A stretch of 64,000 bases of DNA from the NCBI GenBank assembly GCA_963965975.1, contig OZ014413.1, positions 808,501-872,500 on the forward strand, in the 5' to 3' direction. Under the pieces are notes generated by a model that searched no databases, was not told the DNA's origin, and worked only from the letters and a program-made list of their open reading frames with translations. This document shows positions 48,301 to 58,673 of this stretch, in pieces (within the stretch, counting starts at the first letter, position 1; every line of letters begins with the position of its first letter). The DNA comes from Xestospongia bergquistia. Lineage: Eukaryota > Porifera > Demospongiae > Haplosclerida > Petrosiidae. The translations under genes were made by a program, and so were the position numbers.

Positions 48301-48983
48301 TACAAGTTCCACAATAGTAGCAGCACTACCATTTATTGCTTTCCATTCCCACAGTATAGCAATCTTTTTTTCTACATCATCTTGTTTGTCATGTGTAATA
48401 CTCTCCAATGTTTCACTTGATAAATTCAGACAATGACCTAATTTAATGTGGTCTATTGATTGTAAGTGTTGAGAGACTTTAATCAAAAGACTATCATCAC
48501 TTTCTTTATCCAGGTCTTCATATTGTAAACCATACGGATCCAAGAGAGTTAAAAAATCTAAAATCAGGGAAGTGAAATTTAATGATAAAATACTAGCAAA
48601 AGATATTATGTAGGTGGATAATTATGTCATAATCACATACCTACTAAAGTAGACAGCTTTGTATCTAGTTCCTTACCAGCATCTTCCACTGGTCCACCAA
48701 GGTCTTCAAGGATTTGCGTAAGTTTTCGACAATGCTTCATTATATCTTCAATATTCCTCTTCAACTGAAACCCTCCTGTGAACTCATTGACTATGTCAGC
48801 AAAACATTTACTATATTGATCATGAGTGCACTGGACAGTAGCTTCCTTAACTGGACCACTTATCAAACCAGCTGAATATGCTCTCTCGGCAAATGTCATT
48901 ATAGATCCTTGTAGTATTGAGCTAAGGTTAGCGTATTGGGAAGTAAATATATAGACAACAGCTTTCTTGTAAGGCTCTGCCAT
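41841..48983 (-). CDS. CARD-like-Death domain-coiled-coil-LRR protein (gene C)
   Basis: Exons: 48641-48983 (MAEPYKKAVVYIFTSQYANL, CARD-like); 47501-48557 (Death domain LLIKVSQHLQSIDHIKL, then CTWFNYESFKVVVEILG and DYNVGSIELIFSLP regions); 47339-47444 and 47204-47297 (coil); 46623-46696 and 46405-46570 (RSHRKRESD basic segment); 45889-45962 and 45716-45833 (second copy of the same exon pair); 44299-44358; 44177-44251; five 63-nt coil exons (43597-44124); LRR exon 41841-42391. All phases fit and the sum is about 1010 residues. Exon 44299-44358 has no Met here, which shows it is internal in this family. The intact NSDHL gene starts its 3' end 216 bp upstream. Function inferred: innate-immune or cell-death signalling. 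Confidence 0.72.
42523..43090. mobile_element. 568-bp TIR element with 8-bp target duplication
   Basis: Target duplication TATTAATG at 42515-42522 and 43091-43098. Inner inverted repeats of about 40 bp share AAAGAAAAGAAC and GGTAACTACTG. Gene B's matching intron (near 35415) has the uninterrupted site, so this is a recent insertion into gene C's last intron. It is hAT-like by target-site length. Confidence 0.8.
42783..42908 (-). CDS. Short ORF with CxxC motif inside the TIR element
   Basis: 41 codons from ATG to TAG. It starts MASQVCRLCRDLVEGKRATN and continues with LFSAVG, which resembles the start of a ZAD-type zinc-binding domain (CRLC, then a NLFS loop). Later zinc ligands are missing. 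It may be a captured first exon or chance. Confidence 0.3.
43532..43574 (+). repeat. (CA)n microsatellite
   Basis: About 21 CA units in gene C's intron next to the last coil unit. The matching tract in gene B (35773-35788) is shorter and abuts a truncated exon. Confidence 0.9.
43597..44176 (-). repeat. Tandem exon-intron array, gene C (5 units)
   Basis: Exons 43597-43659, 43713-43775, 43829-43891, 43945-44007 and 44062-44124, all 63 nt. Introns are 52-54 nt. Three of them have a variant core (ccatattatagtatgaatga) in place of CCATATATGG, so part of this array expanded on its own. Confidence 0.9.
44360..45710. other. Intron, no exon seen
   Basis: Long AT-rich intron of gene C. It resembles the corresponding intron of gene A (27410-28290) in part and holds a (GT)n(AT)n microsatellite at 45291-45322. 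Confidence 0.5.
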
Positions 48984-49198
48984 TTCTAGCGAGAAGGGTG
49001 GGCTTATTAACACATTAATCATGTGATGTTTTGAGTGCATAGCAATCATAATGTATACATAAATACACAATCCTATGTATATACAAAGATGTTATAAATA
49101 CAAACCTTCTACCAAATAATTATATAATATTATTAAAGTCTAGGTAATAATTAAAGGTATATTGATTGTAATAACATCAAGTTATATATAATATATCT

Positions 49199-51153
49199 TT
49201 ATTTATTTTTAAAATAGTCTAATGATCGATGTAGTCCTTCCTCATATGACACAATAGGTTGATATCCAAAGTCATCTTTAGCTCTCTGACAATTATAATA
49301 ATGATATGTACCAGCTAATCTAACTCTCATTGGTGTAAACAATGGTTTAATTGTTACTAGAGGACTCAATAACCACAGTACCCATTGTAATATAATAGCT
49401 AGTATTAATATTAGTTTATAAGGGAGATGTTTTGAGGGAGGAGGATAATGAAGACCAGTTACTACTTGAGTAATATAATCAGCAAACTTTACTGGTTTAT
49501 CATTAGTTATATTGTATGCCTATAATAGAGAGAAGAAGGTGTGGTTAAGTAATAGTATCCTATATCTGATAATAGTACATATATATCCCTATATTTGAAC
49601 ATTACTTATATACCCAAATAAGGACTGTCTCATTGATATAAGAATAACTGTACACCCACTTAATACATAGTGACAAATATATTTCAGTGACATGTACATT
49701 TATGTCTATTAGTTAGTAGGTATTTATAAGTACCTTTCCACAGACTTTAGAGTCAATATGTAAGTGTTCACCAGCTAACACATGTCCATGAGTAACATTA
49801 TCAACATAAGTGAAGTCAACTACATTCTTTCCATCACTATAACAGTAAGTGACAGTACTATATTATATTTCTTTGTTAATATATTACTTACCCAATAATG
49901 AACTTTAGTTTGCCTGCTTTAGCTGCCTTAGCAATTGTAGGTATGTTCTGAACATCACGAGGTCCAAATATGCCATGGGGTCTGATAGCTACTGTTAATA
50001 ATATAGGACCCTTATTGATATCAGTATTATTAGCAGAAAGAACTAGCTAAATTAGAGAGAAAGAGGTATTAGTAAGAAAACAGATAGAACATCTGAATTA
50101 TAAAAGGAGACAGGTCAATTGCTCTATATAATAGTAATACCAGAAGTATTCTCTAAATTATTGAAAATATTAGATATATACCAGTAATGTCCTATAGTTA
50201 ACAATATTTGTATGTCCTTACCTGTTCCTGTAGTATCTTAGTCTCTGTATAGTAGTCCATTGGAGGATCAGCATAAGGGAGATCTTCATTTCCATTCTTA
50301 ATATCACTTCCATTATAAACTACACTAGCTGTACTAGTTAATACAAACCTCTATATATCAATTATAAAGTTATAAAAGAGAGAAACTATTAATATTACCT
50401 GTACTCCAGCCTCTTTACAAGCCTCTAATAATGTTTGTGTACCTTCTACATTAACTTTATAAAAGAGTTTCTTATTTTCACAAGATGCTGGAGGTGATGC
50501 ATGATGAAAGACAATATCTACACCTTCCAATGCAGGAAGAAGGTCCTGTGCATGAAAGAGAGAGAAAACATCAGTAGACTGAACTCAGTGAATACAAAAT
50601 ATAAGCTAAGTCAAAAATGATGATATAATACTAGAAAGTAAAGTTACTTTCAAGTGTTCTATATATAAGTACTTGTCTACTGTATTATTTATTGCTATGA
50701 TTTATATAATACAAAGTGCATTGAGTGAATGGTACAATACTGCACTCAAAGTACATTCCATTAGTTTCTAGCATTGCCCACACATTTGGAGATCTTGCCT
50801 TAGTACTTAATGAGTTTTTTACTATGTACAAAGTATATGAGTTTAATACTACTTAATACAAATATATAAATGTATTAACAAAAGATAGACATGTATATAT
50901 TTGGTGTTTAATGTTTAGTACCTCTTTCGTACAGAGATCTCCAGTAAAGAACTGAACACATTCATCATCAAATGTAATACGTAAATCAAATACTTTCACT
51001 TGATATCCTCGTGAGAGAAGTGTCTCTACCATGTGTCGTCCCAGGAAGCCACATCCACCAACTACAGTACAGACAGTCTTTGACTATAAGAAAGAAAAGC
51101 TTTGACTTATGAAATTACTAGTATTAACTAACCTTTCTAATTTGTGCAGCCAT
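49199..51153 (-). CDS. NSDHL: Sterol-4-alpha-carboxylate 3-dehydrogenase, decarboxylating (NSDHL)
   Basis: Starts [20 protein letters not shown]; first exons 51133-51153 and 50922-51083. The Rossmann motif [20 protein letters not shown] binds NAD(P). The short-chain dehydrogenase YxxxK motif is present ([10 protein letters not shown]), and an [11 protein letters not shown] segment follows. A C-terminal hydrophobic segment ([20 protein letters not shown]) would hold it in the ER membrane or lipid droplet. The enzyme removes the C4 carboxyl group during sterol synthesis downstream of the C4-methyl oxidase. About eight exons, stop at 49199-49201. The gene is divergent from CLN5 with 163 bp between the starts. 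Its last exons were copied twice into the cluster (32168, 39257). Confidence 0.88.
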
Positions 51154-51316
51154 TACTAGAGTTAATAGAGTGTATGGTAGTTAATTCTCTTGTTGTTTAA
51201 TGGTGTGATAATGAGCTGATGAATGGAGTGACCTCTGAGAGCATGCAAGAACCAGCCACACCCCTAGAATAATATTCCACACCCATTAGCCTAAACTCGC
51301 ACTATTTTCTCGAAGG
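51154..51316. promoter_or_regulatory. Shared divergent promoter, NSDHL/CLN5
   Basis: 163 bp between two start codons facing away from each other. Contains catgcaagaaccagccacac and a CCACACCC-type motif at both ends. Promoter role inferred from spacing only. Confidence 0.5.
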
Positions 51317-52419
51317 ATGGGTTACCTTTTCCTTCTATCAATCTGTCTTGTTATCTTCTACTCCTCGGTATCTGATAGTACGACATGGCCTATAACACCG
51401 TCTATACATAATGTTAGACCGCGTGTTGATCCTTACTGTAATGGAGCTGTCTATGCCTTTTGTCCCACAGGTATATATGTCATCAAATGATGTAATGATA
51501 TAGTAGGTGGACAAATGGTTAAGTTTATTCTTTCTTCTTTAGGTTATAAAGATAGTCACATACCAAGTTTTGCAGATGATGATGTTATTGAGATTTTCCT
51601 TCTCAAAGCTCCAGTCTGGGAGTTTAAGTTTGGGAATCTGTTATCAGAATTTGTAAGTCTAAAACTTAGCCATCATAGTGAAATTACTATCTCCTATAGA
51701 ATATCATTCATGATGCTATTGGTTTCCGTAACAAAAGAACAGGTCTCAATTACACCACAGAATGGTATGAACTCTACCAACTTTTAAATTGCACCTTTCC
51801 TCATATTGTTGCTAATCGTACCTCACCAGTCTGGTGTAATCAAGGCGCTGTCTGTTTCTATCCTGGCATAACAGATGACCACTGGAAAGTAAATGGCACA
51901 CTGAAAAAAATTGGAGAAATAACAGGTGCACAATTTGCTAATCTCTCTATTTATATGAAAGCTTATAATCACACCTTGCCATTTTATGAATCATGGCGTG
52001 CTCGCAGTTCCCCAGATCCCGATGGCAAGCTGTGGTTTACTCCATGTGACTGTGCTACATATGTTCAAAACGTTTTTTGTCAAGCTGAGAAATTAGGTGC
52101 CAAATTCTATGATAACTACGTCATTAATTACACATATATCACATTGTTTTGTGATGAACCAATATATCTTGGAAATGCCTCATACATATTTGGGCCACAA
52201 GGCAATAAGACATATGCTGATGATATGATGAGATTTTATGCTAATTTCCAACCACATCAACCAGTGTTCCATTTTCTGGAGAGCTTGTTGGACATGTATT
52301 ATTATATCGTAATGGAGAAGAAATTCTATTTGTTTTACAATGAAGAGTATTGGTTGTTACCGATGAAGTCACCTTATATAAGGTTATCATATGAAAAAGT
52401 TGACTATAGTGGTTGTTAA
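51317..52419 (+). CDS. CLN5: CLN5-like lysosomal protein (BMP synthase family)
   Basis: Exons 51317-51470, 51543-51652 and 51700-52419. Signal peptide MGYLFLLSICLVIFYSSVS; then RPRVDPYCNGAVYAFCPTG, DDDVIEIFLLKAPVWEFKFG, IIHDAIGFRNKRTGLNYTTE, CNQGAVCFYPG, HWKVNGT and, near the end, FYLFYNEEYWLLPMKSP. These are signature stretches of ceroid-lipofuscinosis protein 5, a soluble glycosylated lysosomal enzyme reported to make bis(monoacylglycero)phosphate. The conserved His (DDHWKVNG) and Cys (CDCATYV) expected for its thioesterase-like fold appear present, and several NxT/S glycosylation sites are visible. About 327 residues, complete. Confidence 0.9.
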
Positions 52420-52656
52420 ATTGATATATTTGAATGCTCTTATTTTCCCTATTACCTTATAAATTTTTATCTATATTTTTTAATTGGTTTGTATAACTGT
52501 TTGTTTCATTTTGGCTGCTACAAATTTTATTTAAAAAATTAAAACTCAAAAATTTTCTTAACACAGGTACTAGAGGATATATATAGCTGATTTAATAACA
52601 TTAGTAATGTCAGTGATCTTTCAAAAAACTAGGAGGTAGTCCAGTTACAATAACTC

Positions 52657-55600
52657 CTACTCTTGTCTTCCTCTACTTGTATCATATACTCTAGTAATAG
52701 CAGTGTTAGATCTATATTTGGACTTAGCAGTTTTCTTAGGTGATGCACATTTAGTGTTGGGATGAAAGTCCCATATCTTTAGAGTACAATCATCAGAGAC
52801 ACTTACCAGTCGCATAGTGTCTCTATGAATATCATTAACTGTAGCCTTGTGATTCTCTAGTGTTCGTATACATCGCCCACTATTAAAGATAAAATGAATG
52901 AATAAATGAGGAATGTTTTAAAGAAATAGATATTAAACTTAATGTATGAATGTATCAATTGACAGATATTAATAATATCTGTTAATATTAATATCTGTTA
53001 ATATTAATAATACCTGTTAATATTCCAGTATTTGATGAGGTGGTCTTTACTACAACTGATCACAGTATTAGCATTACTACCACTAGTAACTAAATGAACA
53101 CTCTCAACTCTATAATGAGAAAGATGACAAGTGATATTTAAAGTAATGTATAATATCATATACACACATATACTAATGTACATTATGTATGTCCACTATT
53201 GTCTATATTACTTGTTCAAATGTCACCAATAATAGTCTAGTTACTGTACTTGGTCTATATTAATATGACAATATCTCTCTCAACTACTTTTAACACACAG
53301 TACTGTGTATATATTATACCAAACAGTGTCTCTATAATACATACCTGTCTTGATGTCCTTTTAGTTGTAATGTTTTTATTCCATTATTAACTGACCATAG
53401 AGATATGATTGAGCCAGCAGAACAGACTAGAAGTCCCTTTAGAAGAAAAACAAACAGACTTAGTATTTTCAATATGAAGTAATACTTACTTTACTATAAT
53501 GAAGTGATACCACTGGATGTTGATCACTGATTGATAGTGTTCTTATACACTGACTATCATTAATATTCCATATACGAACAGACTAATAATAGTAATATTA
53601 ATTATATTAATTATTAGGGACATCATTTTATTATAATATTACTTATACCTTATCTCCACTAGCAGTAAATGCAGTAGTAGTTGTATCATTAAGATCAACA
53701 GCAAACACAGCACCAGTGTGACCTCTAAGATGACAAAGATACTGACATTGTCTAATATTCCAAATTATAGCCTACAGCAAAAAAGAGACATCTGTTTAAT
53801 ACATCTGTTATTTATTTGTCCATTAACAACGATTCATTCATTTATCTCTTCATTAATCCTTACAGTATTATCATGAGATCCACTTATCATTAGATCTCCT
53901 TTCTGCTGTACAGACCACACTGTACCAGAGTGTCCTTCTAGACTACGTTCACAAGTCCCATTCCTAAAATTCCATATTCTAATACTACAATCACCTGATC
54001 CACTGACTAGTAAATTAAGACCATAGAAAGTTAAACACCAAATGTTCTTCTGTGGATGGATGAATGAATAAATGGTAAATAGATGGATGAATAAATGGAT
54101 GGATAGACTGCCAAATGGACTCACTACATGTCCATATATGGTGTTCATTAGTCTTCCATCTTTCATAGACCATATTCTAATTGTACGATCAGCTCCTCCT
54201 GAAGCACATATCCCCTCATCCTCCTTCACCCTCACACAAAGCACTCTGTGAGTATGAGCAGTGAGAGTTGTGATCTTAGCTTGACCAAGGCGCCAATTTC
54301 GTTTTAACTTAATATCATCAATAAATAATTGTTTCCAGGACACAGTTACTATAGCAGGTACTCCTGGAACAGAAGCATGTGTTACAGTAAAATGGACGCA
54401 TGATATTGAGTAATAGATGCATAAGTTAGTGAGTATCAGTTACCTAGTGGTATTTGTGAGCACTTTATTCTCCACAGACTATCATTAGAACAACGATCTC
54501 TCCAACTACGACATACCTGATGATAGATATATATAATACCTTTATCTATACATCCATTTATAGCTATTTATGCATCCATTTCTTTTTATTTATCCATTTC
54601 TACTTATTTATGCGTCCATTTCTACCTATGCATCCATTTTCCTACACATATATCTATTTGTTCAAACTATGAATCCATTTAAAGTGTTTACACATTCCTT
54701 AAAACATGTTATTGAACTATGAATCTATTTAGTTACTCATGTATCCATTTTTCACTAGCCACATGCATATGCATCCATTCTTACTCTGCATGCTTGCAAT
54801 AAATCCTTTCCTGGTACATACGACAATATCATTATTACAATAGACTCAGGAAGATCACTGATAAAATCACGATACTGTCGAGACTATAGAACAAATAATA
54901 CATACTAATATTACTATAATAGGTTAACATTAACTTACTAATAATAATGTCACTAAACAATATAGTTCTCTTACATCTAAACTCCATACTACTAATTGAA
55001 GGATGTCTTGTTGTTGCCAATCTAAAGAGAAATGTTTAATATAGACATCTTATATTATAATATATATGTGTATATATTGAGTCTATTCCTTCAAAATGAG
55101 TCCATTACTATTATAATAGATTTATTATAATATAATGTAGTGATAATGTTTTGTATAAGAGGCTACTGGACCCTATTAGACACCATTTAGTGTGATCAGT
55201 ATTAAGTCTTAAGTTTTAATCCCATATTATTAATTCAGATACATTAAAACAATAGTCCCATATTATTAATACATATATACTCACTATATACACTATGAAC
55301 ATTATATATTGGTTACCTTTATCCAATGAACTGAACCAATTGAGAAATGTTAAAGCACCTTCTGGTAACTGTAGGTAACTACTACTACTACTGAAGTAAG
55401 GATCTTGTAAATATGGTAATCTTGATCTTCTTGTTGTAGTAGACCTTGTATAACAATGTGGAGTACCAAGATGTGATAATGTAATTTGCATATGACGACG
55501 ACCAGGACTGCATAGCCGAACTGATAAAGAAATGAGCCAATTAATATAACATATTGATATTTTCTTTATTTGAATATAAGCATTCATCCATCTGACATTA

Positions 55601-56451
55601 ATCTACCCACTTATCTGTCTGTCCATTACCTGAGTATTGAGGTTTTTCCAATGTTATTTGTTCCGGAGCAGTTGATGGACGGATACCTGGTAGCTTTTCA
55701 ACAGGTGTGGTTTCATGTGGAGTAGTTGGTAAGATCATATGGAGTGACATTGACATTGATATTTCACTATTTATCAATGTACTCTCTGTTCTATAAAGTC
55801 TTTTATTCTAATGGAAAAATTAATGAAAGTATAACTTGATGTATTAGTAGATAATATTAATGGCTGTACTAAGTATAATGTACAAACAGTTCTTACTTCT
55901 GGACGTCGTGATTGATGTAGTTTTTCTTTCAATTGTCTACTAATAGGAGTGGAAAGTGGTGAGAATTGAAATGAAGGAAATTTTCTTTTAGCATGATATA
56001 GAAAATCATGATGAGGAACAGACTCTAACGCCTGCAATGAAGATGACATGCACATCAAACAAACCATTGATCTATTCCATTATATATCTGTCCATACATA
56101 TAGTCATCTGTCCATTCATCTATCTTTCCATTTGTCCATTAATAACATACTGTCTTTAAAAATCCCAGTTGAATCACGTTACAATGCTTGACTAACACTT
56201 CCAGTACAGACCTTATCTACAAAATATAATTATATCAAATATACAGAGCTATATCCTCCATTTCATACTTGTTCACTATCCCACATATTCAACCACATTC
56301 CAACACAGTCCTTTCCTTGTTCATAACTCAGAATTGTCGGTCGGACTCTTCTTCGAGACACAGAAGACACACTGATTGGAGATGTGGAACGATGTGTAGT
56401 TAAAAATGGCGGTGGCTCTGAAGTACTTCTTCGCAAAAAGTGCTTCTCCAT
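52657..56451 (-). CDS. F-box/WD40-repeat protein (SCF substrate receptor type)
   Basis: Starts MEKHFLRRSTSEPPPF at 56451 (exon 1 56269-56451). A Ser/Arg-rich N-terminal region spans exons down to about 55314. The F-box lies across exons near 54790-54890 and 54485-54515: DLPESIVIMILSYVPGKDLL, then VCRSWRDRC. WD40 blades follow: ASGGADRTIRIWSM, VSGSGDCSIRIWNF, ISGSHDNTV, TASGDKSVRIWN, CSKDHLIKYWN and SVSDDCTLKIWDF. The stop is at 52657-52659. F-box/WD proteins bring phosphorylated targets to SCF ubiquitin ligases. The layout is like FBXW1/FBXW7, but I cannot assign the orthologue. About 14 or more exons. Confidence 0.82.
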
Positions 56452-56624
56452 TGTTAATTGAAGGCTTTAAGGTGTAAGTGTTAATGCTTTGAAACTATAG
56501 AAGTATTGGTCCTGTTGATTAGTGACCATGGAAACAAAGTAAAAAGTGGGCGTGTATACCCACGTGGAAATAATGAAATTCATAGAACTTTGTTGGACAC
56601 CACCCATTTTGTTTACTTCAACAA
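56452..56624. promoter_or_regulatory. Shared divergent promoter, F-box-WD40/NUDT6
   Basis: 173 bp between opposed start codons. No TATA box is apparent. Role inferred from layout. Confidence 0.45.
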
Positions 56625-58242
56625 ATGGCTATATCAAGGAAGTTTTATAGAAGATTGGCAGCTCCTTTCAGTAGTTTACTCTCGTCTTTCTCAGTACCAT
56701 ATACTAACCAGTTATCAATATCTGGGAGTCAACAACATCAAACAATCCAACCATGTAATGCAAGAATGCTTTGTCAACAATATAGTTCATTTTCATTGCC
56801 ATGGTCAGAGGTGCAGCCTTATAATGCAATTAGAGTGGAATTAGATAAAAATGAAAGTGAAACCAAAGAATGGTCACTTGTAGAGTTTGGAAAGACATTA
56901 AAAGGTATGACATCACTATGATATAATGTGTGGTGTATCATTGTAGACCATATCCACAATACTCAACATAAAATCATTAACAATTAATTACTTCAACAGG
57001 ACATTAATTTCTATTGAATTTTACATATAATATTTCCTTTCTAATGAAACTAGTTTAACTCTACCTCAATACTATGTTCATTAGGTCACATAAATCAATG
57101 GACTAAAGAAGGTCGTTCTGCTATTTGGTTACATGTACCTGTTGAACACAGTGCTCTAATTAGTGAGGCAGTACAACATGGATTCCTATTACATCATACT
57201 TTACATAATGAGATAGTACTAAGTCGATGGTTAGACAAGTCTAGACCAAGTAAAATACCTCACTTTGCATCACATCAAGTTGGAGTATGTGGTAAGTTTG
57301 ATCTTCTAACCGATACATTCCTAAGTAATAATATATTGCTATGATACACTAAACGTAACTTTATATAAAATTAATATATTAACTTTATATAAAGTTAATA
57401 TATTAACTTTATATAAAATTAATATATTAACTTTATATAAAGTTAATATATGGATGAATTTGAACTTAATTGTTTTTATTTGCTTCCTTATTATAGGAAT
57501 TGTTTTACGTGAGGAGACTAAAGAACTATTAGTAACACAAGATAAATATAAGGTCATTATATTACTATAATAACTGGTATCATGTATTATTAGTAATACT
57601 ATAATTGGTAATATCTTACTATTAATATAATAGCGTCTGAAGATAAGATTATTTTCTATTTATTTTTATTTATTAGCCTGCTAAATGGAAGTTTCCAGGT
57701 GGATTATCAGAGTTGTCAGAAAACATAGGTTAGCATCTGAACTTGTATGAATAATGATAGCTTGTTTAATTAGCTGACACTGCTGAGAGAGAAGTACTTG
57801 AAGAAACAGGCATAGTAGCTGGTAAGATTATCAATAAGTATTTTATACTCTATTTAAACAAAAAAATCTTATCATTTCAATTATAAGTATTTTTGTTATA
57901 GAATTCCAGTCTGTAATTGCCTTTCGTCAACATCATCATTTACCAATGGCATTTGATCAATCTGATCTCTATTTCATTTGTCGTATGAAACCTCTTACAT
58001 TTGATATCATTCCTTGTGAGGATGAAGTCCTCAAATGTCAGTGGGTGGGGCTGAGAGAACTTCAGTTGTCTCCATTGGCAACACAATTGACAAACCGGAT
58101 AGCAGAACTGGTTTTACAAGAAATGGAAACAGGTTTTAAAGACATCGATATAGTTCCTGAACAGTGGCCATCTTTGTTGCCTGGGCATACTTACGAATTA
58201 TTTGTTAGAAAATTGTTGGCAAGAGAGAAAGAAGAATGGTAA
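56625..58242 (+). CDS. NUDT6: Nudix hydrolase, NUDT6-like
   Basis: Exons 56625-56904, 57085-57291, 57497-57552, 57677-57728, 57774-57821 and 57902-58242. The N-terminus (MAISRKFYRRLAAPFSSLLS) is basic and serine-rich, as for a mitochondrial presequence. Then SAIWLHVPVEHSALI and FLLHHTLHNEIVLSRWL, typical of NUDT6. A complete Nudix box is split over two exons: GG-LSELSENI / ADTAEREVLEETGI (pattern Gx5Ex7REUxEExGU). The Nudix box binds Mg2+ and cleaves nucleoside-diphosphate linkages; the physiological substrate of NUDT6 is uncertain. In vertebrates NUDT6 is antisense to FGF2; no FGF is seen here. Confidence 0.85.
57350..57451 (+). repeat. 24-bp tandem repeat, about four units, in a NUDT6 intron
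   Basis: Unit taactttatataaaattaat with atat, alternating aaatt/aagtt. Units with aagtt are palindromic (ttaactttatataaagttaa). Confidence 0.85.
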
Positions 58243-58673
58243 GAATAAGTTGATCTTTTAAAAATGATTTTCAAACTTAAATACATGTACTACTAAATTA
58301 TATATATTACATATATTTTAATATTATATTTATCAAATTATTAAATTATATAAGGTCTAGGACTTTATCTTTTCTCTGTATATATATCCTTGACCTTGCC
58401 TCCTTTACCAGTTACATTTAACATGTATAGCTGTTGATGAGATTACATATATAATATTGTAATGATTATATTAGTGCTGCTTTATAATAGATCTGTTGTT
58501 GGTTTAACTAAAGAATTCTTTTCTACATTTTACTACAAAAATTGACAAATTTGTAATTTTTTGTACTTTTATTAAGAAAGAATTTCAATTTTTCATTGAT
58601 ATCACAAACATGGAGAGTGGGAACAGAGTCAGAATAAATATGAAAAAAGAAATCACAAAAATTATTCAATTAG

